Shown here piece after piece: positions 33,542 to 40,914 of a DNA stretch of 64,000 nucleotides. The stretch covers positions 1 to 64,000 of the forward strand of contig WLOP01000003.1 of the NCBI GenBank assembly GCA_009699205.1, given 5' to 3'. This DNA is from Actinomycetota bacterium. Lineage in GTDB: Bacteria > Actinomycetota > Actinomycetes > Nanopelagicales > Nanopelagicaceae. Numbering within the stretch: position 1 is the stretch's first letter; each line of letters starts with the position of its first letter. The notes beneath the pieces were generated by a model. The model was not told the DNA's origin and ran no database searches. It saw only the letters and a program-made list of their open reading frames with translations. A program made the position numbers and the translations under genes.

Positions 33542-34000
33542 GTGCGAATAGAGCGCTAAGCCTTTTTCATTATCAGCATCGACATAGAGCATTGCCTCCT
33601 TGATACCTTTACCTATCAAGTAATTGATCGCCGCGACGGACACAGCTCGACCTATTCCTTTACCTGAAAATTCTGGATCCACACCAATGACATAAAGCTC
33701 TCCGGTGGGGTCTTGGTTGACAAATTCATGGTGGATTTTTGTCCAACAAAAGCCAATAATCCGGCCCTTTTCGACCGCTATAAAGAATCCGCTCGCATCA
33801 AACCAGGGCTCGGCAATGCGATTTTCTAAATCCGCCAGCGCCCAATTACCTTGATCGGGATGGTTGATGAAAATCGTGTTATTTAGCTTTAACCACGCCT
33901 GCTTATGAGCCTCAGGATCAAAAGTTTCGATTGTAAAACCTTGGTGGGTTTGCGGGAGTAACTCCTGCAACGAGCGATGGATTTTTAGTATGTGACGCAT
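33527..34000 (-). CDS. mshD: Mycothiol synthase C-terminal-type GNAT acetyltransferase, short form
   Basis: 157 residues. IIGFCWTKIHHE, GELYVIGVDPEFSGKGIGRA with the acetyl-CoA loop, and AMLYVDADNEKGLALYSHLG match the C-terminal GNAT domain of MshD, which acetylates the Cys amine in the last step of mycothiol synthesis. Normal MshD has about 300 residues in two GNAT domains; here the N-terminal, non-catalytic domain is absent, and the C-terminus stops at GFN, about 15 residues short. It lies next to glnR, as mshD does in other actinobacteria, and mshA is 7 kb away. It may be a minimal MshD, or a relative with another substrate. Confidence 0.72.
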   Translation of the reverse strand: MRHILKIHRSLQELLPQTHQGFTIETFDPEAHKQAWLKLNNTIFINHPDQGNWALADLENRIAEPWFDASGFFIAVEKGRIIGFCWTKIHHEFVNQDPTGELYVIGVDPEFSGKGIGRAVSVAAINYLIGKGIKEAMLYVDADNEKGLALYSHLGFN

Positions 34001-34002
34001 TC

Positions 34003-34716
34003 TTACACGCGCTCGGAAGCGTGGCTATCTTTACTCCCACTCGAGACAGTAAAGCGATATCCAACGTTTCGAACTGTGCCAATAATTGATTCGAATTCGG
34101 CGCCCAATTTTGCGCGAAGGCGACGTATGTGGACATCAACTGTTCGAGTACCACCGAAATAGTCGTATCCCCAGATTTCTTGGAGCAACTGCGCACGAGT
34201 GAATACGCGTCCTGGGTGCTGTGCAAGATATTTTAAAAGTTCAAACTCTTTGAATGTTAAGTCGAGTGAACGGCCCTTAATTTTTGCCGTGTAAGTTTTT
34301 TCATCGATGACAATTTCTCCGCTACGTATCTCACCCGTTGTTGGATCTGCTGCATTACGGATTGCAGTGTGCTCACCAATTGCAAGGCGGATGCGGGCTT
34401 CAACTTCTGCAGGACCTGCGGTATCAAGTATGACATCTTGCACGCCCCAATCTGTAGTGAGCGCAGAGAGACCGCCTTCTGTTGTAATAACAATTATTGG
34501 AGCACCGACTCCTGTAGTTGTCAGCAAACGCGTAAGGCTTTTAGCTGCAGGTAGTTCGCGCCTTGCATCAATAAAGAGGAGATCGGTTTCAGGAACATCT
34601 ACCAAGATGCTTGCTTCTGCTGGCAGAATTCGAACGTGATGTTGCAAAAGTCCAAGGGCCGGAAGAACTTCAGCGCTGGCGCCATGAGTGTTTGTTAATA
34701 ACAGAACACGGGCCAT
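34003..34716 (-). CDS. glnR: Nitrogen-response regulator GlnR
   Basis: 237 residues. The receiver domain begins [20 protein letters not shown] and includes [20 protein letters not shown], the characteristic GlnR sequence; it keeps the Asp position near residue 50 but lacks a typical acidic pocket, as in other actinobacterial GlnR. The winged-helix domain (about 135-228) ends [18 protein letters not shown], then TVRNVGYRF. GlnR activates or represses ammonium, glutamine synthetase and nitrogen-uptake genes. GGAGGAAG lies before the ATG. It ends 2 bases before mshD and is divergent from thiX, as in other actinobacteria. Confidence 0.93.
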   Translation of the reverse strand: MARVLLLTNTHGASAEVLPALGLLQHHVRILPAEASILVDVPETDLLFIDARRELPAAKSLTRLLTTTGVGAPIIVITTEGGLSALTTDWGVQDVILDTAGPAEVEARIRLAIGEHTAIRNAADPTTGEIRSGEIVIDEKTYTAKIKGRSLDLTFKEFELLKYLAQHPGRVFTRAQLLQEIWGYDYFGGTRTVDVHIRRLRAKLGAEFESIIGTVRNVGYRFTVSSGSKDSHASERV

Positions 34717-34755
34717 ATTTGACTTCCTCCCCTATAAGTAGGACAGACTACCCGT

Positions 34756-35166
34756 GTGAAATCCTTGATTCCAATCCTGATTGTTCTGGCAATCGCTAGC
34801 GCCTATGGAATCTGGTATCAGCGAAGCCGAGGCAAAATAAAGGCAGCTAAATCAAGCACTTCTGGGCTCACATCCGAGATCCTTGGCCAACCACTGGGTT
34901 CTCGGGCAACCTTGGTGCAGTTCTCGTCGGCATTCTGTACCCCTTGCAGGGCTACGCGTACCTTGCTGCAAAACATGGTGGCAGATTTATTCGATGTTGA
35001 GCATATTGAAATCGATGCTGAAGCTAACCTCGATCTCGTACGTAAACTTGATATTCGCTCGACTCCAACGACCCTCTTCTTGGATTCGCGAGGAGTTGAA
35101 GTTGGCCGTGCAGTTGGTGCCCCTAAACGCGAACAAGTTGCAACTGCTTTAGCTGCACTGCGCTGA
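34756..35166 (+). CDS. Membrane-anchored thioredoxin-like protein (ThiX type)
   Basis: 136 residues from GTG. Residues 1-20 are a hydrophobic anchor. The thioredoxin fold has the redox motif FCTPCRATRTLL (CTPC) at about 58-61 and the cis-Pro in STPTTLFLDSRG. Because the anchor is N-terminal, the thioredoxin domain would face outward unless the topology is reversed by the flanking basic residues (YQRSRGK), so the side is uncertain. AGGA lies upstream, with a TATAAG -10-like box at 34733-34738. It is divergent from glnR and followed by the leader-peptide and DUF4395 genes, a conserved actinobacterial neighbourhood. Confidence 0.82.
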   Translation: MKSLIPILIVLAIASAYGIWYQRSRGKIKAAKSSTSGLTSEILGQPLGSRATLVQFSSAFCTPCRATRTLLQNMVADLFDVEHIEIDAEANLDLVRKLDIRSTPTTLFLDSRGVEVGRAVGAPKREQVATALAALR

Positions 35167-35208
35167 AGATGCGACCTTTTCGCAATTAGTTTAATTTGCG
35201 AAACTTGC

Positions 35209-35214
35209 TTATCC
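35209..35214 (+). promoter_or_regulatory. -10 box of a leaderless transcript for the leader peptide
   Basis: TTATCC ends 7 bases before the ATG at 35222, the spacing expected when transcription starts at the A of the ATG. Confidence 0.45.
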
Positions 35215-35221
35215 TTTTCCA

Positions 35222-35305
35222 ATGTTTCAAACAGAGCCAACGCATTTCACTAAGCGCCGAGTTTTGGATTACGGCCGCTTAGCTGGCTCCTTGTGTCGAA
35301 TGTGA
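35222..35305 (+). CDS. 27-residue Cys-containing leader peptide of the sulfur/redox type
   Basis: The reading frame encodes MFQTEPTHFTKRRV, then LDYGRLAGSLCRM. The arrangement (basic RR followed by hydrophobic-D-x-x-R-x-A-x-x-LCR near the end) matches the short leader peptides annotated ahead of sulfur-assimilation and related genes in Streptomyces and other actinobacteria, typically ending in LCR or CC. The ATG seems to be the transcription start (TTATCC 7 bases upstream), as for known leaderless Cys attenuators. It precedes DUF4395 by 51 bases. Its Cys codon near the 3' end is the likely sensor of charged tRNA-Cys. Similarity is recalled, not searched. Confidence 0.65.
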   Translation: MFQTEPTHFTKRRVLDYGRLAGSLCRM

Positions 35306-35313
35306 TGTAAGCG
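35251..35313 (+). promoter_or_regulatory. Mutually exclusive hairpins overlapping the leader peptide
   Basis: CGCTTA (35276-35281) can pair with TAAGCG upstream (35251-35256, extended by CCG/CGG) or with an identical TAAGCG downstream (35308-35313). A ribosome paused at the Cys codon (about 35294) would disturb the pairing choices. This is the layout of a translation-coupled attenuator for the DUF4395 gene. Stem lengths of 6-9 bp are modest. Confidence 0.45.
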
Positions 35314-35356
35314 TTTATAGCTTCCACATCCATTCAACCCAAGAGAAGGAAATCAC

Positions 35357-35806
35357 ATGTCACAAGTATTTTCTAAAGAATCTATTCAAGCAACTAAATC
35401 GATTTCAATCGATGCGCGAGGTCCACGTTTTTCTGCACTACTTACCGTTCTTGTACTTTCAACAGCGCTAGTTACCCATTCCCTTTGGGTTGTAATTGCT
35501 CAAGCAATTGTTTTTGCAATTGGTGCTTTCCGTGGCCCACAGTTCACACCCTATGCGGCGATATTTCGCACCGTTATCCGCCCGCGCTTGAAAGGTGAAG
35601 TTCCAACCGAGGATGTCCGCCCACCACAATTTGCGCAAAGTGTGGGACTTCTATTCGCGTTGACTGCGATTGTCGGCTCACTCACGAGCGTGCCACTTCT
35701 CTTTACAATCGCTCTTTCTTTCGCATTAGCTGCCGCTTTCTTAAATGCTGCCTTTAACTTCTGCTTAGGTTGCGAGATTTATCTACTTCTGCTTCGCCTG
35801 AAGTAG
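35357..35806 (+). CDS. DUF4395 family membrane protein
   Basis: 149 residues, RBS AAGGAAAT. It starts with a polar segment containing DARGPRFSALLTVLVL, followed by four hydrophobic stretches, and a Cys-containing C-terminus (FNFCLGCEIYLLLLRL). DUF4395 proteins are commonly found next to a thioredoxin-like gene, as here with the ThiX-type gene 190 bases upstream; a role in membrane thiol chemistry is inferred from that and from the Cys-sensing leader. The Cys pair CLGC near the end could be redox active or bind metal. Confidence 0.78.
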   Translation: MSQVFSKESIQATKSISIDARGPRFSALLTVLVLSTALVTHSLWVVIAQAIVFAIGAFRGPQFTPYAAIFRTVIRPRLKGEVPTEDVRPPQFAQSVGLLFALTAIVGSLTSVPLLFTIALSFALAAAFLNAAFNFCLGCEIYLLLLRLK

Positions 35807-35815
35807 GATAACTTC

Positions 35816-36232
35816 ATGGCTGAGCAACATGAGTTAAGAGATAAAGGTCTACGCCTTACCCCCCAACGCGAATTAGTACTCTCTGCTGTTCGCGCGCTAG
35901 GTCACGCAACCCCTGAAGAAGTTGCTGAGAAAGTTCGTCAGTCACATCCAGGGATCAATCTCTCAACCGTTTATCGCAACCTTGAAACGCTAGAAAATGT
36001 TGGCCTCGTGCAACATACGCACTTGGGACATGGTGGAGCGACCTATCACGCAGCCGAAGAACTCACTCATCTACACCTCGTCTGCGGAGTTTGCGGATCT
36101 GTCGGAGATGCACCGATTGAGGCTGCAGCTAATTTCGTAAACTCTCTCGCCGATGATTACGGGTTTAAGACTGATGTCACCCACTTTGCGATTTATGGCA
36201 CCTGCTCTGCATGTATCCCCGTAGAGGACTAG
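35816..36232 (+). CDS. Fur-family metal-dependent repressor
   Basis: 138 residues. N-terminal winged helix with LRLTPQRELVLSAVRAL and INLSTVYRNLETLENVGLVQ. The metal region has THLGHGGATYHAAEELTHLH and two CxxC pairs (VCGVCG, GTCSAC) for structural zinc. The family includes Fur, Zur, PerR and Nur; the residues seen do not settle the metal, although Zur/FurB-like is plausible for a small actinobacterial genome. TAGGAT lies 6 bases before the ATG, so a leaderless transcript can start here inside the run of genes. Confidence 0.88.
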   Translation: MAEQHELRDKGLRLTPQRELVLSAVRALGHATPEEVAEKVRQSHPGINLSTVYRNLETLENVGLVQHTHLGHGGATYHAAEELTHLHLVCGVCGSVGDAPIEAAANFVNSLADDYGFKTDVTHFAIYGTCSACIPVED

Positions 36233-36242
36233 ATTTGTCGTT

Positions 36243-37139
36243 GTGAGCGCGGTACTTGTTGAAGATGGCCCGGATAAGGGCGCTATTTGGCATTTCGGAG
36301 AACCAACAAATGAACAACGCGCCCTTGCTGCAGGCAGTGCATGGGCAGACCTATCCCACTTTGAAATCATTGCTGTTGCCGGAAGCGAACGTCTCACGTG
36401 GCTTCATTCGCTAACAACTCAGCATCTCGAACATTTACTTCCAGGGGTTTGGCAAGAAGTTTTGATTCTTGATCCGCAAGGTCATATCGAACATCAATTC
36501 TTAATGGTTGATGACGGGGCGACCTCTTGGTTGATTGTGGACCCGCACCGAAGTGAAGCCCTGATTGCACATTTAGAGAAGATGAAGTTCCGAACGGAAG
36601 TTGAGATCCGTGATGCTTCTCGCGAATTCGCATTACTCAAAGCACCGGGTATTACCGACGAACTTGGCGGTCCGTATGCGTTGGTGCCACGGGCGGAGTT
36701 AGAACAGATGCGCGAGAGCTTCTCTTCCATTGCAACACAGATAGGCACCTGGGCACTTGATGCAGAACGCGTTGCATCTGCTCGCCCACGTATTGGTTTT
36801 GAGATGGATGGTAAATCAATTCCGAACGAACTTGGTTTGCTCAACAAGGCAGTTCACATGAATAAAGGTTGTTACCGTGGACAAGAGACTGTTGCTAAGG
36901 TTGCAAATTTAGGAAGCCCACCACGGCGATTAGTTCTTCTCCATCTAGATGGAAGTGTCGTATCTATTCCTGCGGTAGGGGCTGATGTTGAGAAGGATGG
37001 AATTCGCGTTGGTTTTGTTGGCACGACCGCACGTCACCACGAGCTAGGGACCATTGCCTTAGCTGTAATAAAAAGAAATACTCCGATAGAGGCAGAGTTA
37101 ACAGTCTCTGGAATACCTGCAAGCCAAGAAGCTATTTAG
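36243..37139 (+). CDS. ygfZ: Folate-binding protein YgfZ (iron-sulfur repair/assembly)
   Basis: 298 residues from GTG; TAGATT ends 7 bases before it and no ribosome binding site is visible, so leaderless. GcvT-like folate-binding fold with AWADLSHFEIIAVAGSERL near the start. The diagnostic YgfZ signature is NKGCYRGQETVAKVANLG (K-G-C-Y-x-G-Q-E), with the functional Cys at about residue 211. YgfZ uses tetrahydrofolate to support certain Fe-S enzymes, relevant to the oxygen-sensitive oxidoreductase at 15-19 kb, though this link is only suggestive. The stop overlaps the convergent DsrE stop by four bases. Confidence 0.9.
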   Translation: MSAVLVEDGPDKGAIWHFGEPTNEQRALAAGSAWADLSHFEIIAVAGSERLTWLHSLTTQHLEHLLPGVWQEVLILDPQGHIEHQFLMVDDGATSWLIVDPHRSEALIAHLEKMKFRTEVEIRDASREFALLKAPGITDELGGPYALVPRAELEQMRESFSSIATQIGTWALDAERVASARPRIGFEMDGKSIPNELGLLNKAVHMNKGCYRGQETVAKVANLGSPPRRLVLLHLDGSVVSIPAVGADVEKDGIRVGFVGTTARHHELGTIALAVIKRNTPIEAELTVSGIPASQEAI

Positions 37140-37504
37140 TAAACCAGAGCTTGTGTGGCGTCCTGCGTAATCTCTTCTACAAATGTTGCAGCACCAGCAA
37201 TTCGGATCCCCGTAATTTGATCGCCATCAGCGATATTTCGACGAATCGCACATTGCGAACATAAAGTGATTGTGCCGGCAGTCAAGATTGTCTGAAGCAT
37301 TTCATGCAAAGGTGCGGCATGCGCAAGCAAAAACTCCTCAGCTTTCCCTGGTAAGGCAAACCATGACGCCTCACCTGTAAGCCAAAGTGAAACCTCGATC
37401 CCGCTTGCAAGTGCAGTGGATGCGACCGAAAATGCCTGAGAGACCCGCTCGGGTTCTTGAACCCCTGAAGCGAGTTTGATGACTAGACGAGATGAACGTG
37501 CCAT
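37136..37504 (-). CDS. DsrE-family sulfur-relay-like protein
   Basis: 122 residues. The N-terminal beta-alpha unit LVIKLASGVQEPERVSQAF and the Cys pair in TITLCSQCAIRRNI near residue 86 match the DsrE/DsrF-like family, small proteins that carry sulfur or take part in peroxide and sulfur metabolism. The Cys in LCSQC is the likely persulfide site. TACCCT lies 6 bases before the ATG (leaderless). It converges on ygfZ with a 4-base stop overlap and diverges from the tiny membrane-protein gene. Confidence 0.8.
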   Translation of the reverse strand: MARSSRLVIKLASGVQEPERVSQAFSVASTALASGIEVSLWLTGEASWFALPGKAEEFLLAHAAPLHEMLQTILTAGTITLCSQCAIRRNIADGDQITGIRIAGAATFVEEITQDATQALVY

Positions 37505-37554
37505 GAGGTAAGGGTAAAGCCTCTAACGGGTAGGCTTACAACTATGGAGCGCAG

Positions 37555-37659
37555 ATGGAGTTAATTACTTCGATTGCGCTCGCATTGGCTGCAATTATTC
37601 TTGGCGCAGCCTTAATCGCCTACGGAGTGAGCGATTTTCGCCGAAAGGGTAGACGGTAA
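37555..37659 (+). CDS. 34-residue single-pass membrane microprotein
   Basis: MELITSIALALAAIILGAAL starts a hydrophobic helix that ends in a basic tail (DFRRKGRR), so N-outside, C-inside by the positive-inside rule. GGAG sits 5 bases before the ATG. The stop and the next ATG overlap (TAATG), coupling it to the nitrobindin-like gene. A TAGGCT -10 box at 37531-37536 would start transcription at 37544, giving a leader of about 11 bases. No known family recognised. The coupling and RBS make it more than a chance frame. Confidence 0.65.
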   Translation: MELITSIALALAAIILGAALIAYGVSDFRRKGRR

Positions 37660-38156
37660 TGGCATTTGTAATTCCCGAAGGACTTCACGAAGATCTCTAT
37701 CCGCTTGCCTGGTTGGTAGGAACATGGCGCGGAAAAGGCCGAGGCGAATACGAAAGCGTTCCAGCTTTCGAGTTCGACCATGAAGTTGTCTTTAGTCATG
37801 ATGGTCGACCATTTCTAACTTACTTCTCTCGTTCGTGGATTATCGATGACAAGGGCGAAACTATTAGAGCCGGTGCATCAGAGACCGGTTTTTGGCGCGT
37901 CAAAGAAGGCAACGTTCTTGAAGTATTAATCTCGCACAACACTGGCATTACTGAAGGTTGGGTAGGTCGCTTTGATGGTCCGAAGATCCAGTTAGAAATG
38001 GATCGGGCTTATTCGGCACCAAGCGCCAAAGTAGTGACGGAAGGTTCGCGTCTGTATGGTCTAGTAGAAGGCGAGCTATTTTTTGCTTATGACATGGCCG
38101 CAGAAGGCTATGTCATGCAACCGCACTTGTGGTCGACGCTACCTCGCGCGCACTAA
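37659..38156 (+). CDS. Nitrobindin-like FABP-family haem-binding protein
   Basis: 165 residues. LAWLVGTWRGKGRGEY near residue 17 is the GxWxGxG motif of the nitrobindin (THAP4-like, DUF1794) lipocalin-type barrel. The protein should bind haem through a His near the C-terminus (YVMQPHLWSTLPRAH). Related proteins isomerise peroxynitrite or sense nitric oxide. It is coupled to the tiny membrane-protein gene upstream and converges with a 4-base stop overlap on the exported LytM-like gene. Confidence 0.87.
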   Translation: MAFVIPEGLHEDLYPLAWLVGTWRGKGRGEYESVPAFEFDHEVVFSHDGRPFLTYFSRSWIIDDKGETIRAGASETGFWRVKEGNVLEVLISHNTGITEGWVGRFDGPKIQLEMDRAYSAPSAKVVTEGSRLYGLVEGELFFAYDMAAEGYVMQPHLWSTLPRAH

Positions 38157-39952
38157 CGGTGATAGGTACGTTTTGCTGCAGTGAAAGCAGTGAACTGAGA
38201 AGCTGAGGTCATCGAAGTATTAATCTCGACGCTCAGTGTTCCATCGGCATTTACTTGAAGTCCAACAACTCCTCTTACCATTCCGGCACCTACTGTGTAA
38301 CCAACTGCATGAGGGAAGGTACTTCCTGCTTCTGGCACGGGCGATCCGGGCGGATCGTTAGCCACAAAAGTCACTAACTGGTAGGCGACTAATCCTGCTG
38401 CAGATGTTAATTTATCTGGAGCGAGTTGCCCTTGGGAAATATTGAACATTACTTGCGTTGCGTCTCCATCTGGATTAGTCCACCAGCCAGTTGAGAAAAT
38501 CCATTTACTTATATCAACAGGTTCTGGCGCAATTGCAAGGTGGCTCCAGGAGTAATCATTTTTTCCGGCGACTGACCCACCCGATATTAAGGAAGTGGCA
38601 TTTTGATATGTAGTGATTAAATTGCCACTATAGCCAATCGTGCCATCCAAGAACCAGTTACCAGAGGCGGCGCCTATTACATCGTAATCAATCTTGCCGA
38701 TGCGATTGCCCGTGGCACGTTGTAATTGAGCTTCATAGGCAGCCCGTATTTCTGCTGAGAAAAATGGTAGCGGGTTTGCGGTGTATGGCTTTGTTTGATC
38801 TTGAGATGTATACGAAAATGGATTTGCAAATCCACTAAGCCAACTAGTGCCATCAAAAACGTTGAAGTCCAAAGCGTTATCTCGTTGTTGGCCAAATTCT
38901 TGTCCAGCCTTTATCGGGACGTTAACGCTGACCGATCCTTTGCTTGCAAGTTCGGCTGCATACGAAGCCAAAACCCCAGATGGTCGGTTAAGAACCATGT
39001 AGACAGAAACTACGTTGCACCCATGATCTATGACGACTCGATTTGATGTGGGAGAACCAAGAGTTGAAAGTTCAATGATGGTGCCATCTGCGGGGGCTGT
39101 AACAGAGGCATAGTCGGATTCTGTGCGGCTAGCCAGTGCCTTAAAGAGAGATTGAACTCCAAGGTATTCATGGTCAATAGGAGTGACGTGGCCGCCAATC
39201 ATTGCCCCGTAAGGAATTGTGGGAGCAATTTTATCGAGAGGAATTACAGGTGAGGTAAATTTTATTGAGCTAGGCGCGCACGTAGGTTCAGTTGTTTTAC
39301 CCAATTGTTGAGCCAAACTCGGATACCAAGATGGTCGCGATGTATATCCCCCAGCTGGAGTTGCTGGGATATCCGAGGGCATCGCATAGCGGACTTTCGC
39401 ATTTGCACAGACTGCAAGTGCGCCGTCAACTAAACCGAAAACGCCATCTTTACTACAGGACATCCCCAGTCGTTTTCCGTAGAGATAACTCTTGTCATCG
39501 GTTGATGATGCGCCACTACCAGTTCCACCTCCACCAGTGCCTCCACCACTTTGTGGAGGTTGCCATGCATATTTACCATCGACACCTTGCAAACATGTCA
39601 GTTCTTTTCCGGAGGAGCTTTTACCCGTTAAAGATTCTTTTGGATCGCAAATGACACCTTCAACCACGGTGGTAGTCGTCGTTGCAGTTCCGGTACCAGT
39701 TCCCCCACCAGTTCCTCCACCACTTCCTGTTGACTTAACGGGGACCCCTTTAGACCAAACAAATTTCTTCCCAGACTTAACACATGTATAGGTCTTGCCA
39801 TTAAAGACAACTTTTCTTTTCTCTTTTGCGCAGGTCGCACCCGCTTTCGGGGTAGCAGCAAAAGCGTCAACAGATACCGATAATGATGAAATTAAGAGGA
39901 GAGCAATCGCTATGGCGCGGCGTCTAGGAGTAAATTTCATAGGCAGGAGCAT
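38153..39952 (-). CDS. Exported protein with three Cys-pair modules and a degenerate LytM/M23-like domain
   Basis: 599 residues with a signal peptide (hydrophobic 12-33, AFAAT). Three short modules, each with two Cys (41/57, 102/120, 166/182) and an aromatic residue soon after, are separated by Gly/Thr-rich linkers. Residues about 225-400 have an M23-like shape (GGHVTPIDHEYLG, VTAPADGTIIEL, VVIDHGCNVVSVYMVL), but the second zinc site HxH is replaced (VYMVLN), so hydrolysis is doubtful. A beta-rich C-terminus follows. It probably sits at the cell surface. The Cys modules recall the C-terminal tail of the metzincin at 1038-2741. GGGGA precedes the ATG. Confidence 0.68.
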   Translation of the reverse strand: MLLPMKFTPRRRAIAIALLLISSLSVSVDAFAATPKAGATCAKEKRKVVFNGKTYTCVKSGKKFVWSKGVPVKSTGSGGGTGGGTGTGTATTTTTVVEGVICDPKESLTGKSSSGKELTCLQGVDGKYAWQPPQSGGGTGGGGTGSGASSTDDKSYLYGKRLGMSCSKDGVFGLVDGALAVCANAKVRYAMPSDIPATPAGGYTSRPSWYPSLAQQLGKTTEPTCAPSSIKFTSPVIPLDKIAPTIPYGAMIGGHVTPIDHEYLGVQSLFKALASRTESDYASVTAPADGTIIELSTLGSPTSNRVVIDHGCNVVSVYMVLNRPSGVLASYAAELASKGSVSVNVPIKAGQEFGQQRDNALDFNVFDGTSWLSGFANPFSYTSQDQTKPYTANPLPFFSAEIRAAYEAQLQRATGNRIGKIDYDVIGAASGNWFLDGTIGYSGNLITTYQNATSLISGGSVAGKNDYSWSHLAIAPEPVDISKWIFSTGWWTNPDGDATQVMFNISQGQLAPDKLTSAAGLVAYQLVTFVANDPPGSPVPEAGSTFPHAVGYTVGAGMVRGVVGLQVNADGTLSVEINTSMTSASQFTAFTAAKRTYHR

Positions 39953-39963
39953 AGAGTGTCCCC

Positions 39964-40902
39964 ATGCTAAATAAAAGAGATTCCAATCCAGAAGTTCTAG
40001 CCGAGATAGTCCGAAGCGAAATGGTTGAATCCAGACATAGGGGATTTTTGCTGCTTCTTAACGCCGATGGCAGCGAGTTATTTTCCTTAGGAAATGCAGA
40101 TGCGCTAGTTTTCCCACGTTCAAGTATCAAATGTATTCAGGCTTCGGCAATGGTGCGGGCTGGGTTGTCGCTCGAACCACGCCTTCTCGCACTCGTTGCT
40201 GCGAGCCACTCGGGAAGTCCGATGCATCAAGACGGGGCCGTTGAGATTTTACGACAGGCGGGGTTAACCGTTGATGCGCTCCAAAATGCCAAAGACCTTC
40301 CTATCGGCGAAGTTGATCGCCGCAATTGGGGAACCCAAGCTCCAACATCACTCGCACAAAATTGCAGTGGTAAGCATGCAGGAATGCTGGCAACGTGTGT
40401 GGCAAATAATTGGCCAATCGAAAATTACTTATCTCCAGTCCACCCATTACAAGTTGCAATTCGCGAAGAGCTAGAAGAGTTGGCCGAAGAGAAAGTTGCG
40501 CTCATTAGCGTCGATGGCTGTGGAGCTCCGCTATTTGTAAACTCTCTTCAAGCAATTGCTCGCGCAATTCACAAAATCACAATTTCGAATGACCCAGTAC
40601 ATCAAAGTGTTATTGAAGCTTGTAGAAACTTTCCTGAAATGGTTGCAGGTGAAGGACGACTTACCACTCGAAAGATGCGCGAGATTCCAGGGCTATTTAT
40701 GAAGGAAGGCGCTGAGGCTGTAAACGTTGGCTCTATGCCTGATGGCCGTACTTTCGCTTACAAAATCGAAGATGGATCTCCGCGCGCTTCGGCGCCAATA
40801 TTGGCAGCAGCGCTTAAAAAGCTAGGGATTACCTCCATAGATGAGCCCGTATACATTCATGGAGGCGGCAAAGTGGTTGGTTCCATTCGCGCAAATTTCT
40901 GA
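39964..40902 (+). CDS. L-asparaginase (AnsA type II, thermolabile family)
   Basis: 312 residues. ESRHRGFLLLLNADG, FPRSSIKCIQASAMVRAG and LVAASHSGSPMHQDGAVEIL match the bacterial thermolabile asparaginase family first known from Rhizobium etli, with the Ser-Lys pair in SSIK and NCSGKHAGMLATC as the active-site blocks. It hydrolyses asparagine to aspartate and ammonia in the cytoplasm. TAGAGT lies 6 bases before the ATG (leaderless). It diverges from the exported protein and precedes mshA by 12 bases. Confidence 0.88.
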   Translation: MLNKRDSNPEVLAEIVRSEMVESRHRGFLLLLNADGSELFSLGNADALVFPRSSIKCIQASAMVRAGLSLEPRLLALVAASHSGSPMHQDGAVEILRQAGLTVDALQNAKDLPIGEVDRRNWGTQAPTSLAQNCSGKHAGMLATCVANNWPIENYLSPVHPLQVAIREELEELAEEKVALISVDGCGAPLFVNSLQAIARAIHKITISNDPVHQSVIEACRNFPEMVAGEGRLTTRKMREIPGLFMKEGAEAVNVGSMPDGRTFAYKIEDGSPRASAPILAAALKKLGITSIDEPVYIHGGGKVVGSIRANF

Positions 40903-40914
40903 CCTAGGTAGAAT

